Shown: piece after piece, positions 1 through 7,952 of the stretch
Layout: each line of letters opens with the position of its first letter
Numbering within the stretch: the first letter of the stretch is position 1
Assembly: GCA_019090225.1 (NCBI GenBank)
Contig: JAHRWI010000181.1
Location: 1-33,275, forward strand
DNA from: Porticoccaceae bacterium
GTDB taxonomy: Bacteria; Pseudomonadota; Gammaproteobacteria; Pseudomonadales; Porticoccaceae
Length of the DNA stretch: 33,275 nt
Direction: 5' to 3'
The notes under the pieces: generated by a model
Seen by the model: the letters and a program-made list of their open reading frames with translations, nothing else
Told to the model about the DNA's origin: nothing
Database searches by the model: none
Translations under genes and position numbers: made by a program

Positions 1-444
1 AGCAACGAAATCAACATGGACGCCAAGGGGCGCATGGCTATGCCTGTCAGGCATAAAGATGCCTTGCTGGCTGATTGTGAAGGTCGGTTGGTGGTGACCA
101 TAGATATTTCCGACAAGTGCCTGATGATTTATCCGCTGCCCGAATGGGAAGAGCAAGAAAACAAGATTCGTGCCCTCCCTACCTTAAACGCTGCGACCCG
201 TCGTATGCAACGCTTATTAATTGGTCATGCCCGAGATGTCGAAATGGATGCCAATGGACGCGTTTTGATTCCTCCAGAATTACGTAGTTATGCCGAGCTT
301 GAAAAGAAAGTGACGGTGGTCGGGCAGGGCCACCGTTTAGAGCTGTGGAACTCAGAGAGTTGGAATACACAACGAGATATCTGGTTGGATGAAGAGTCCG
401 GTCAAGCGGATTTTCCCGACGATATAAAATCTATATCCCTGTGA
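1..444 (+). CDS. mraZ: MraZ transcriptional regulator, 5' end cut by window
   Basis: MraZ is a DNA-binding, AbrB-like (SpoVT-type fold) regulator that represses the dcw operon it heads. The frame is open from base 1 (S-N-E-I-N-M-D-A-K-G), and the family normally has a few more residues before this point, so the ATG at 16 in the ORF track is internal and the true start lies upstream of the window. Two copies of the MraZ signature are visible: DAKGRMAMPVRH near the N-terminus and DANGRVLIPPELR in the second half, plus the typical YPLPEWE and RRMQRLLIGHA segments. The stop is followed after 10 nt by rsmH, the usual neighbour. Its operator repeats would lie upstream and cannot be seen. Confidence 0.97.
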   Translation, partial: SNEINMDAKGRMAMPVRHKDALLADCEGRLVVTIDISDKCLMIYPLPEWEEQENKIRALPTLNAATRRMQRLLIGHARDVEMDANGRVLIPPELRSYAELEKKVTVVGQGHRLELWNSESWNTQRDIWLDEESGQADFPDDIKSISL

Positions 445-454
445 GGTAAGTTTG

Positions 455-1390
455 GTGGGCCTTCAGCCTGAAAGTCATACCACGGTATTGCGAGCAGAGG
501 CCGTTGCGGCATTGGTTCAGAACCCTGATGGCTTTTACGTGGATGGTACCTTTGGCCGCGGTGGCCATAGTGCTGAAATTTTAAAACGTTTGTCCAGCAA
601 GGGCCGCTTGCTGGCGATTGATAAAGACCCTGAGGCCTGCGCCTGGGCAAACCAGTATTTCGTCAGTGATGAAAGGTTTGTTATCGAGCGCGGCTGTTTC
701 GAGGATTTGGCCTTGATAGTTGAGCGGCATCTTGGCGCGGGTCGGGTGTCCGGCGTACTTCTGGATTTGGGTGTGTCTTCTCCGCAACTAGATGATTCCA
801 GCCGGGGTTTCAGCTTTTTACGTGATGGGCCTCTGGATATGAGAATGGACCCGGATCGAGGCCAAAGTGCTGCGCATTGGCTGGCCGTGGCCTCAATCGA
901 TGAAGTCACCCGTGTGCTCAGAGATTACGGTGAAGAGAAGCACGCTCGTCGCATGGCACGGGCAATTGTCGCTGCCCGGGATGAAGCGCCTATTACCCGA
1001 ACCGGCCAGCTGGCAAGCATCATTACTGAGGCTAACCCGTCCTGGGAGAAGCATAAGCATCCCGCCACTCGCGCCTTTCAGGCGATCAGAATTTTCATCA
1101 ATAGGGAACTGGAAGAAATACATCAGCTTCTTGATAGCGTGCTTGATGTGCTAGCGGTGGGTGGCCTTCTGGTGGTGATCAGCTTCCACTCGCTCGAGGA
1201 TCGGATCATCAAGCGTTTTATTCGCGGTCACGAGCGCCCGGTGGTGCCGAAAGGCTTGCCGATACGCGATAGCGAGATTGTGCGGCGGATGCGCTCGGTA
1301 GGTAAGGTCATCAAGGCCAGCGAGCAAGAAATTGCCGCCAATCCCCGTGCTCGCAGCGCCGTGATGCGTGTGGCGGAGAAGCTGGTATGA
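455..1390 (+). CDS. rsmH: 16S rRNA (cytosine-1402-N4) methyltransferase RsmH
   Basis: RsmH (MraW) N4-methylates C1402 of 16S rRNA using S-adenosylmethionine. The N-terminal HTTVLRAEAV and the SAM-binding DGTFGRGGHS motif are present, followed by LLDLGVSSPQLDD and the C-terminal ISFHSLEDRIIKRF segment typical of the family. Length is about 311 residues, as usual. The ORF track opens at a TTG (452), but GTG at 455 is 8 nt after a GAGG Shine-Dalgarno sequence and is preferred here; both are possible. The stop codon overlaps the ftsL ATG (ATGA), so translation is probably coupled. Confidence 0.97.
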   Translation: MGLQPESHTTVLRAEAVAALVQNPDGFYVDGTFGRGGHSAEILKRLSSKGRLLAIDKDPEACAWANQYFVSDERFVIERGCFEDLALIVERHLGAGRVSGVLLDLGVSSPQLDDSSRGFSFLRDGPLDMRMDPDRGQSAAHWLAVASIDEVTRVLRDYGEEKHARRMARAIVAARDEAPITRTGQLASIITEANPSWEKHKHPATRAFQAIRIFINRELEEIHQLLDSVLDVLAVGGLLVVISFHSLEDRIIKRFIRGHERPVVPKGLPIRDSEIVRRMRSVGKVIKASEQEIAANPRARSAVMRVAEKLV

Positions 1391-1680
1391 GTCAAGCGTC
1401 CACCATCCTCGGACTAAGTTTGTCGAAAGTTATGGCAGTCGTATGGCTATTGATGCTGTTCAGCGGCCTGAGTGTGGTTTATGTCAGTCACCAGTGTCGT
1501 TTGTTGTACAGCGAGCTGGCTGTGCTGGAGCAGAAAAAAAATGGTCTCCAAGTCGCCTGGGGTCAGTACTTGATTGAAGAAAGCGCGCTGGCTTCTTTGC
1601 ATCGGGTTGAAGTTTTTGCACAACAAAAATTGGGTATGCAGGCGCCAGTGCTGGATCAGATTGTGGTAGTTAAGCCTTGA
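1387..1680 (+). CDS. ftsL: Cell division protein FtsL
   Basis: FtsL is a small bitopic divisome protein that acts with FtsB and FtsQ in the inner membrane to activate FtsWI. The 97-residue product has a short cytoplasmic N-terminus, one transmembrane segment (about residues 15-35) and a periplasmic heptad-like region followed by a conserved-looking VEVFAQQKLGM stretch. Sequence conservation in FtsL is low, so the assignment rests on size, topology and position between rsmH and ftsI. It overlaps rsmH by 4 nt (ATGA) and ftsI by 4 nt (TTGA). Confidence 0.93.
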   Translation: MSQASTILGLSLSKVMAVVWLLMLFSGLSVVYVSHQCRLLYSELAVLEQKKNGLQVAWGQYLIEESALASLHRVEVFAQQKLGMQAPVLDQIVVVKP

Positions 1681-3614
1681 AGCGCGAGCAAACAAAAAGT
1701 CGTCGACCTTCTGGGTCTAAGTCTAGATCGTCTCGTGGTCGACAGCCGGGTGCTCGACAGCTTGGTCTGTCAGCCTGGCGTTATCGCGTAGTGGTGGTCG
1801 GGTTGGCGCTACTGCCGCTTGCTGCGCTGTGGAAGATTGCCAGCTTGCAGGTGCTGCCAGATATTGATCGGGGCTTTGAGTTTTTGAAGGGTCAGGGTGA
1901 CGACCGGATGGTGCGCAAGGAAGAAATTCCCGGTTATCGCGGTGTCATAACCGACCGCAGAGGTGAGCCTCTAGCGGTGAGTACGCCGGTCTTGTCCATA
2001 TGGGCTGACCCGAGAGTGCTTGATGCCAATGCAGATCAGCTTGCTCCACTAGCTCGGCAGTTGGGTATAAAGCTCAGTGTCCTGACTGGTCGCATCGCGC
2101 ATTATGCAGGCAAAGAATTTATGTATTTGTCGCGGCGGATAACGCCGCGACAGGCCGAGGCGATTCTTGAGCTGGGTATTCCCGGAGTTTACAAAAACAC
2201 CGAGTACAAGCGCTACTACCCGGCTGGTGAAGTCACGGCTCAGTTGGTCGGTTTTACCGACATTGATGATGTTGGTCAGGAAGGCATGGAGCTGGCCTTC
2301 AACGAGAGCCTGGCTGGGCGCTCTGGATTCAGGCAGGTGCTTAAGGATCAAAAGGGTCGTGTCATCAAAGACCTCCGATTATTGAGTAGTGAAAAACCCG
2401 GTAAGAATCTCGCCTTGAGTATTGATTTGCGACTGCAATATGCGGCCTATCGGGAATTGAAAGCGGCGATTACTCACTTTCGTGCGGCCTCAGGCTCGGT
2501 GGTAATTCTCGATGTTCACAGTGGCGAAGTACTGGCCATGGTTAATCAGCCTTCGTTTAACCCCAATGATCGCAGTCGCTTGAACACCCAGGCCATGCGC
2601 AACCGGGCGGCAACCGACCTTATTGAGCCTGGTTCTATCATGAAGCCCCTGACCATGGTGGCGGCTTTGGAGAGCGGCAAGTTTCATCCCAGCACCGTCA
2701 TCGATACCAGTCCGGGGCACTTCCGGGTCGGTCGTAAAACCTTTGTTGACCACAAAAATTATGGCCCGCTTGATCTCACTGGGATTCTTAAGAAATCGAG
2801 CCAGGTAGGTACCACCAAGATCGCCATGGCATTAGAGCCTGAAGCGATCCGTGGGGTATTCGAGCGAGTCGGTTTAGGGCAAGGGCCGGGTACGGGTTTT
2901 CCCGGTGAATCGGCTGGTTTTTTGCCGAATAAGCAGCGTTGGCGACCAGTTGAAAGAGCGACCATGGCTTTCGGTTATGGCCTGGCGGTAACGCCTCTGC
3001 AATTAGCGCAGGCCTACGGTGTGTTGGCGAGTGGGGGTACTAAAACAGCAGTATCGCTGTTGAAGATATCGCCTGAAGACAGGCAAGTCCCGAGCGAGCT
3101 TGATCGGGTTATCCCCTCTGCTATCGCCGTGGATGTGCGCGAAATGATGAAGTCGGTGCTAGAGAAGGGTGGTACCGGAACCAGAGCGGCGATTCCAGGT
3201 TATGAGGTGGCAGGTAAAACCGGAACCAGCCACAAAGTGGGGGCGGCAGGTTATCAGCAGGATCATTATGTTTCGCTATTTGCTGGTATGGTGCCAGCAG
3301 ATTCCCCTCGCCTGGTAGCGGTGGTGGTGATTGATGATCCACGTAGTGAAGACTATTACGGTGGTCTCGTGGCTGCCCCGGTGTTTTCAAAAGTCACTGC
3401 TGAGGCCTTGCGTTTTCTAAATATTCCACCGGATATTCCCTTTCCAAAATCAGAGCTTGTCACGGCTAAAGAAGCCTCGTTTAAAGAAGACTTGCCTAAA
3501 GAAACCTCACCCAAAGACGTGCAAACAAGCAGATCTGGTGCGGATAAGTCGATGGCGAAATCAGACCTTGCCGGAGTGCAGAAGCTTGTTCGCGCACAGG
3601 GTGGCGCAACGTGA
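1677..3614 (+). CDS. ftsI: Septal peptidoglycan transpeptidase FtsI (PBP3)
   Basis: FtsI crosslinks septal peptidoglycan in the periplasm with its partner polymerase FtsW. The 645-residue product has a basic cytoplasmic N-terminus, one transmembrane anchor (about 35-55), a pedestal domain and a C-terminal transpeptidase domain. The serine nucleophile lies in PGSIMKP (S320, SxxK) and the KTGT box is at 514-517. The SxN box reads SSQ (374-376) instead of the usual SSN, a rare-looking change. The last 60 or so residues form a hydrophilic tail containing a 5-residue repeat (see repeat feature) not expected in the family. The start is TTG, sharing TTGA with the ftsL stop; no better in-frame start fits the N-terminal anchor. 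The murE start overlaps its stop. Confidence 0.97.
   Translation: MKREQTKSRRPSGSKSRSSRGRQPGARQLGLSAWRYRVVVVGLALLPLAALWKIASLQVLPDIDRGFEFLKGQGDDRMVRKEEIPGYRGVITDRRGEPLAVSTPVLSIWADPRVLDANADQLAPLARQLGIKLSVLTGRIAHYAGKEFMYLSRRITPRQAEAILELGIPGVYKNTEYKRYYPAGEVTAQLVGFTDIDDVGQEGMELAFNESLAGRSGFRQVLKDQKGRVIKDLRLLSSEKPGKNLALSIDLRLQYAAYRELKAAITHFRAASGSVVILDVHSGEVLAMVNQPSFNPNDRSRLNTQAMRNRAATDLIEPGSIMKPLTMVAALESGKFHPSTVIDTSPGHFRVGRKTFVDHKNYGPLDLTGILKKSSQVGTTKIAMALEPEAIRGVFERVGLGQGPGTGFPGESAGFLPNKQRWRPVERATMAFGYGLAVTPLQLAQAYGVLASGGTKTAVSLLKISPEDRQVPSELDRVIPSAIAVDVREMMKSVLEKGGTGTRAAIPGYEVAGKTGTSHKVGAAGYQQDHYVSLFAGMVPADSPRLVAVVVIDDPRSEDYYGGLVAAPVFSKVTAEALRFLNIPPDIPFPKSELVTAKEASFKEDLPKETSPKDVQTSRSGADKSMAKSDLAGVQKLVRAQGGAT
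3456..3515 (+). repeat. 15-nt degenerate tandem repeat in the ftsI 3' end
   Basis: Four in-frame 15-nt units encode LVTAK, EASFK, EDLPK and ETSPK, then a decayed unit DVQTS. The last three main units share GAA at the start and AAA at the end, with divergent centres. It lies in the hydrophilic tail after the transpeptidase domain, so growth or loss of units should be tolerated. Seen directly; origin by repeat expansion is inferred. Confidence 0.7.
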
Positions 3615-5359
3615 TGGCCGCGCAGAAAAATACAGCTGTCATGACCCTGCGGGATTTATTACCCGATATGGAAATGATGGCTGAGTCAGTGATTTTGCCG
3701 CGAACCGTTAGTGCAGAATCAGTGGCAGAGATTGGTGTCAGTGGACTCCAGCTCGATAGCCGCAAGGTCCGGCCCGGAGATGTGTTTATTGCGGTGCCAG
3801 GTTTCGATCAAAATAAGCCAGTCGATGGCCGACAGTTTATCGGTCAGGCACTTGCCGCGGGTGCCGTGGCGGTGCTCGCGGAGCACGAGGCATGGTCCGA
3901 GCAAGCTTTAAAACAAGATGGGCTCGAACAAGACGAAACCAGGCAAGCATTGCCTGAGTATGGAGTGCCGGTAGTCTTGATTGCCGGTTTAGTCAGCCAG
4001 ATAAGTTCTATCGCCGGGCGCTTTTACGATCAGCCCAGTGAGCATATGCGGGTGATCGGAATCACTGGCACGAACGGCAAGACCACCTGTTCCCACCTGC
4101 TTGCGCAACTGTTCAACCAGCTCAAGGTCACGGCGGCTGTGATTGGTACGTTGGGTTACGGTGTGTCGGATCGGCTTGCGCCAAAGTCCGGTGGGTCTGG
4201 TGGCGATAATGCTGAGAGTCAAAGTGCCGGAGGCTTAATTAACAGGGACTTAACTAATAGGGGGTTGGTTAACAAAGACTTGATCAGTACCGGTTTAACG
4301 ACGCCGGATGCGGTGCTTAGCCAGGCCATCCTGGCTGACATGCGTGCCGCCGATGTGGCCTGTGTGGCGATGGAGGTGTCTTCTCATAGTCTTGATCAGG
4401 GCCGGATTAGCGGTGTCCGCGTGGCCGGGGCGGTGTTTACCAATCTCAGTCAGGATCATCTGGATTATCACGGCACGATGGCGGCGTATCTGGCGGCCAA
4501 AGAAAAACTCTTCCAGATGCCGGGCCTTGAATTCGGGGTTATTAATGTCGATGACCCGGCCGGGCTTGCCCTTGTTGAAGCGCTTGATAGCAGCATAAAA
4601 GTTTATACCTATTCACTAAGCGCAGATTCTTTTACAGCGAAAGATAGCGCGGTTTATGTCAGTAATATTCGCTACTCGGCACAAGGCATAGAGGCTGATG
4701 TCGTTAGCCCATGGGGTGAAGCGCGCATACAGAGTCGACTGGTCGGCGAATTTAATCTGAGTAATCTCCTGGCGGTTATGACCACCGCTTGCGCCAGTGG
4801 TCTGGCTTTTGATCAGGTGATGCCAGCGCTAAGTCAGTTGCGACCTGTGCCTGGTCGTCTAGAGGTGATTAACGAGGGATCGGGTCCGAGAGTCGTTATT
4901 GACTATGCTCATACGCCCGACGCTCTGTCGAATACCTTGAGCGCTTTGCGCTATACCGCAACTAGTTCGAGTGGGGCGTCCAGCAAGGACTCCAGTGCTA
5001 AATTGTGGTGCGTATTTGGTTGTGGCGGAGATCGGGACAAAGGCAAGCGTCCGGCGATGGCCGCCGTTGCTGGTGAATTGGCAGACGAGATAGTCGTCAC
5101 CAGTGATAACCCTCGTAACGAAGCGCCAGAGAATATTATTGATGACATCCTGTCTGGCGCGAATCGATTGTTTCATCGTATCGAAGACCGGGCTGAGGCC
5201 ATTGCTTTTGCTATCAGCCACGCTGAACCGCAAGACACCGTGCTGATTGCCGGTAAGGGTCATGAGGATTTCCAAATAAATGGTGAGAGCCGTTTACCCT
5301 TTAGCGATGCTGCACAGGCACGTTTAGCGCTCAGGCATAGGGAAGGTGGTCATGAGTAA
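3614..5359 (+). CDS. murE: UDP-MurNAc-tripeptide ligase (meso-DAP adding) MurE
   Basis: MurE adds meso-diaminopimelate to UDP-MurNAc-L-Ala-D-Glu in the cytoplasm, using ATP. The Mur ligase P-loop GTNGKTT lies near residue 153, and DNPR near residue 499 is the motif that selects meso-DAP over lysine. At about 580 residues it is well above the usual 490-500. The excess is in three places: a Gln-rich stretch before GVPVV, a roughly 40-residue insertion between IGTLGYG and TTPD containing a 15-nt repeat, and a Ser-rich loop before LWCVFGCGG. Start: a GTG at 3611 shares GTGA with the ftsI stop, while the adjacent ATG at 3614 is used here. The 3' end overlaps murF by 8 nt. Confidence 0.97.
   Translation: MAAQKNTAVMTLRDLLPDMEMMAESVILPRTVSAESVAEIGVSGLQLDSRKVRPGDVFIAVPGFDQNKPVDGRQFIGQALAAGAVAVLAEHEAWSEQALKQDGLEQDETRQALPEYGVPVVLIAGLVSQISSIAGRFYDQPSEHMRVIGITGTNGKTTCSHLLAQLFNQLKVTAAVIGTLGYGVSDRLAPKSGGSGGDNAESQSAGGLINRDLTNRGLVNKDLISTGLTTPDAVLSQAILADMRAADVACVAMEVSSHSLDQGRISGVRVAGAVFTNLSQDHLDYHGTMAAYLAAKEKLFQMPGLEFGVINVDDPAGLALVEALDSSIKVYTYSLSADSFTAKDSAVYVSNIRYSAQGIEADVVSPWGEARIQSRLVGEFNLSNLLAVMTTACASGLAFDQVMPALSQLRPVPGRLEVINEGSGPRVVIDYAHTPDALSNTLSALRYTATSSSGASSKDSSAKLWCVFGCGGDRDKGKRPAMAAVAGELADEIVVTSDNPRNEAPENIIDDILSGANRLFHRIEDRAEAIAFAISHAEPQDTVLIAGKGHEDFQINGESRLPFSDAAQARLALRHREGGHE
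4235..4294 (+). repeat. 15-nt degenerate tandem repeat inside murE
   Basis: Four consecutive in-frame 15-nt units begin at 4235, 4250, 4265 and 4280 and encode LINRD, LTNRG, LVNKD and LISTG, running directly into the conserved TTPD of MurE. Units 1-3 resemble each other in DNA (TTAATTAACAGGGAC as type). The last unit corresponds to the native TG-L-TTPD region, which suggests the array grew from or inserted next to it. The array sits in a surface insertion, not in the ATP or DAP sites. Confidence 0.75.
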
Positions 5360-6725
5360 TTTAACCTTGTCCCAGGCTGCGGTGGCTTATGGCGGCACCT
5401 TGCTGTATCCGGATTGCGGTTTTAGTCATGTGTCCACAGATTCTCGGACAGTTGCTGCCGGGGATTTGTTTGTGGCTTTGCGCGGTGAATCATTCGATGC
5501 CCATTTATTTCTTAAACAGGCCGCCAGCAAAGCCTGCGGTTTAGTTGTTCAATACCCTGATAAACAACTCGATGTTCCGCAATGGGTGGTCCCAGATACA
5601 GTGCAGGCTTTGGGTCAGTTAGCGGCTATGGCGCGCGAGCAGTTTGATGGCCCCTTAGTGGCTCTCACTGGCAGCAGTGGCAAGACCACGGTGAAAGAAA
5701 TGCTGGCGAGTATTCTCGCTTGCGTGGCACCGGTGCTAGCCACGCAGGGCAACCTGAATAATTACATCGGAGTACCGAAAACCTTATTGAGATTGGAGCC
5801 AGAGCACCGTTTTGCCGTGCTCGAATTAGGCGCCAGCGCACCTGGCGAGATAGCCTATCTCGCCAGTTTGGTTAAGCCGACCATCGCCTTGGTGACCAAC
5901 GTTTTACCGGCTCACGTTGAAGGTTTTGGCTCTCTGGCCGGCGTTGCCGCCGCCAAGGGTGAAATCTATCGCAGTCTCGATGGTTCAGGTGTTGCGGTTC
6001 TTAATCTGGATGAGCCCTGGTTAGAGCAGTGGCAACAATCCTTGCCTTGCCTCGAGACCGTGACGTTTAGTCTCGATAAAGCGGAGGCCGATGTTTATGC
6101 CAGCGATATACGTTTAGACGTCGAGGGCTGTGCGGCGTTTGTATTGAATATTTGTCGAGATCAGGCAAGGGATCAATTGCCCGTTCAGCTGCGTATACCT
6201 GGCCGTCATAACGTCAATAATGCCCTGGCAGCTGCGGCCTGCGCTGTGGCTGCAGGTCTCGAAATCACCACCATTGCGGCGGGTCTGGAGTCAGTGTCGG
6301 CGGTGGCCGGGCGCATGGAATATAAGACCGGCCTTAAAGGCTGCCGGGTAATCGACGATAGTTATAACGCGAATCCGGGTTCCGTGAAAGCGGCTATTGA
6401 TGTGCTGGCTGGCTTAGAAGGCCGCCGGATACTGGTGCTCGGTGATATGGCAGAGCTTGGTGCCGATGCTGACAAGCTGCATTACGAAGTCGGCGAGTAC
6501 GCCACGGAACAGGGTGTCGATTTGCTTCTGGCAACCGGAAATTTATGCGCCCATGCCATTGCTGGTTTTGGTGATGAAGGCCGTCTCTGCGCGAATAAAG
6601 ACGCCCTTGTCGAGTCCTTGCTCCCTGAATTGCGAGGCGATGTCACAGTGCTGGTCAAGGGTTCCCGTAGTGCGGGCATGAATGAATTGGTTGAACAGAT
6701 CGTTATCGCAGGGGGAAGTGCCTGA
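5352..6725 (+). CDS. murF: UDP-MurNAc-tripeptide-D-alanyl-D-alanine ligase MurF
   Basis: MurF adds D-Ala-D-Ala to the UDP-MurNAc-tripeptide, completing the cytoplasmic pentapeptide precursor. The P-loop [12 protein letters not shown] and the downstream [23 protein letters not shown] and [10 protein letters not shown] segments are diagnostic. Length, about 458 residues, is normal. The ORF track opens at GTG 5346, but ATG at 5352 follows GGAAGG by 5 nt and gives the N-terminus [10 protein letters not shown], so it is preferred. It overlaps murE by 8 nt and shares TGATG with mraY. Confidence 0.97.
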   Translation: MSNLTLSQAAVAYGGTLLYPDCGFSHVSTDSRTVAAGDLFVALRGESFDAHLFLKQAASKACGLVVQYPDKQLDVPQWVVPDTVQALGQLAAMAREQFDGPLVALTGSSGKTTVKEMLASILACVAPVLATQGNLNNYIGVPKTLLRLEPEHRFAVLELGASAPGEIAYLASLVKPTIALVTNVLPAHVEGFGSLAGVAAAKGEIYRSLDGSGVAVLNLDEPWLEQWQQSLPCLETVTFSLDKAEADVYASDIRLDVEGCAAFVLNICRDQARDQLPVQLRIPGRHNVNNALAAAACAVAAGLEITTIAAGLESVSAVAGRMEYKTGLKGCRVIDDSYNANPGSVKAAIDVLAGLEGRRILVLGDMAELGADADKLHYEVGEYATEQGVDLLLATGNLCAHAIAGFGDEGRLCANKDALVESLLPELRGDVTVLVKGSRSAGMNELVEQIVIAGGSA

Positions 6726-7807
6726 TGCTTTATTGGTTAGCCGACTATTTATCTCAGTACATGAGTACCCTGGCGGTCTTCAAATACCTGACCCTCCGGG
6801 CGATTTTGGGAATTCTCACATCGCTGAGTATCTCTTTGTTATTGGGGCCAATGGTGATTAGGCGTCTCAATGATATGCAGATCGGTCAGGCGGTACGCGA
6901 TGACGGTCCGCAAAGTCATTTAATTAAAGCCGGTACCCCGACTATGGGTGGGGCGCTGATTCTCTTATCAATTTTTACCAGTACCTTGCTGTGGGCGGAC
7001 TTAAGTAATCGCTATGTGTGGGTGGTTCTGGCGGTGACGTTTTTGTTTGGTGCCGTGGGTTGGGTGGATGATTATCGCAAAGTGGTCGAAAAGCACTCTC
7101 AGGGTTTATCCGCACGCTGGAAATATTTCTGGCAGTCGCTGATTGGTTTGAGTGCGGCGGTATTTTTGTTTGTCAGCGCAACGTCGCCAGCGGAAACGCA
7201 ATTGATCGTACCCTTCTTTAAAAGCGTCGCCTGGGATATGGGCATCTTTTATGTGGTTCTGACTTATCTGGTCATTGTCGGTTCGAGTAATGCTGTGAAT
7301 CTCACCGATGGCCTTGACGGCCTGGCCATTATGCCGACGGTACTGGTGGGTGGCGCACTGGGCGTGATTGCTTATCTGGCCGGTAATATCGAATTCGCCA
7401 GTTATTTACATATTCCCTACATCCGTGGTGCAGGCGAGCTGGTGATATTTTGTACAGCCTTGGGTGGCGCTGGTCTTGGCTTCCTGTGGTTTAACACTTA
7501 TCCCGCGCAAATCTTTATGGGCGATGTCGGTTCCCTGGCCCTTGGCGCAGCGCTGGGTATCGTCGCGGTGATCGTCCGTCACGAAATCGTGTTGTTCATT
7601 ATGGGTGGGATTTTTGTTCTTGAAACGGTTTCGGTGATTTTGCAGGTGGCGTCTTTCAAGCTTACAGGTAAGCGTATTTTTCGTATGGCACCCATTCACC
7701 ACCATTTTGAGTTGAAAGGCTGGCCGGAACCAAGGGTGATTGTACGTTTCTGGATTATCACCGTGATGCTGGTTTTATTTGGACTGGCGACTTTAAAGCT
7801 CAGGTAA
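6725..7807 (+). CDS. mraY: Phospho-MurNAc-pentapeptide transferase MraY
   Basis: MraY transfers phospho-MurNAc-pentapeptide to undecaprenyl phosphate at the inner membrane, forming lipid I. The 360-residue product is polytopic with about ten transmembrane segments. The catalytic-loop motifs are present: [27 protein letters not shown] and the histidine-rich [15 protein letters not shown]. The start ATG overlaps the murF stop by one base (TGATG). It is followed by an unusual 117-nt spacer holding a 15-nt tandem repeat before murD. Confidence 0.98.
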   Translation: MLYWLADYLSQYMSTLAVFKYLTLRAILGILTSLSISLLLGPMVIRRLNDMQIGQAVRDDGPQSHLIKAGTPTMGGALILLSIFTSTLLWADLSNRYVWVVLAVTFLFGAVGWVDDYRKVVEKHSQGLSARWKYFWQSLIGLSAAVFLFVSATSPAETQLIVPFFKSVAWDMGIFYVVLTYLVIVGSSNAVNLTDGLDGLAIMPTVLVGGALGVIAYLAGNIEFASYLHIPYIRGAGELVIFCTALGGAGLGFLWFNTYPAQIFMGDVGSLALGAALGIVAVIVRHEIVLFIMGGIFVLETVSVILQVASFKLTGKRIFRMAPIHHHFELKGWPEPRVIVRFWIITVMLVLFGLATLKLR

Positions 7808-7826
7808 TGGCAGTAAAGCAGGGGTG

Positions 7827-7952
7827 ATGAAAACACCTGAAATAACAAGGTATGACATTAGTAAGAGCGACCTAACTAGCTACGACATAAACAGGTACGA
7901 CATAAACAGGTACGACGTAAATAGATGCAAGAGCAGGCTGTGGGAAATTTAA
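7827..7952 (+). CDS. Putative 41-codon micro-ORF of pentapeptide repeats, overlapping the murD start
   Basis: The ORF is too short for the ORF track. ATG at 7827 follows AGGGG closely (2-4 nt, tight for a ribosome binding site) and reads to TAA at 7952. After MKT it gives six 5-residue units, PEITR, YDISK, SDLTS, YDINR, YDINR and YDVNR, then a short tail CKSRLWEI. The murD ATG lies inside it in another frame, and murD itself has no clear Shine-Dalgarno sequence, so the micro-ORF could couple mraY and murD translation. Equally, the open frame may simply be a by-product of a 15-nt repeat. No family is recognised. Translation is unproven. Confidence 0.3.
   Translation: MKTPEITRYDISKSDLTSYDINRYDINRYDVNRCKSRLWEI
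7836..7925 (+). repeat. Six-unit 15-nt tandem repeat in the mraY-murD spacer
   Basis: The units are CCTGAAATAACAAGG, TATGACATTAGTAAG, AGCGACCTAACTAGC, TACGACATAAACAGG (twice, identical) and TACGACGTAAATAGA. Period is exactly 15 nt, with divergence increasing towards the 5' end. The array runs up to the A of the murD ATG. The GACYTAACTA and ATNAACAGG strings recur in the murE array. Confidence 0.85.

Noticed and set aside
1368-1577. + strand ORF of 69 codons overlapping rsmH and ftsL.
   Set aside because: It is an out-of-frame shadow of two well-identified genes and has no recognisable content.
4960-5010. Ser-rich loop in MurE (TSSSG, ASSKD, SSAKL) as a fourth 15-nt array.
   Set aside because: The period is not consistent (12 and 15 nt both fit) and Ser codons give chance similarity; kept only as an insertion in the murE entry.
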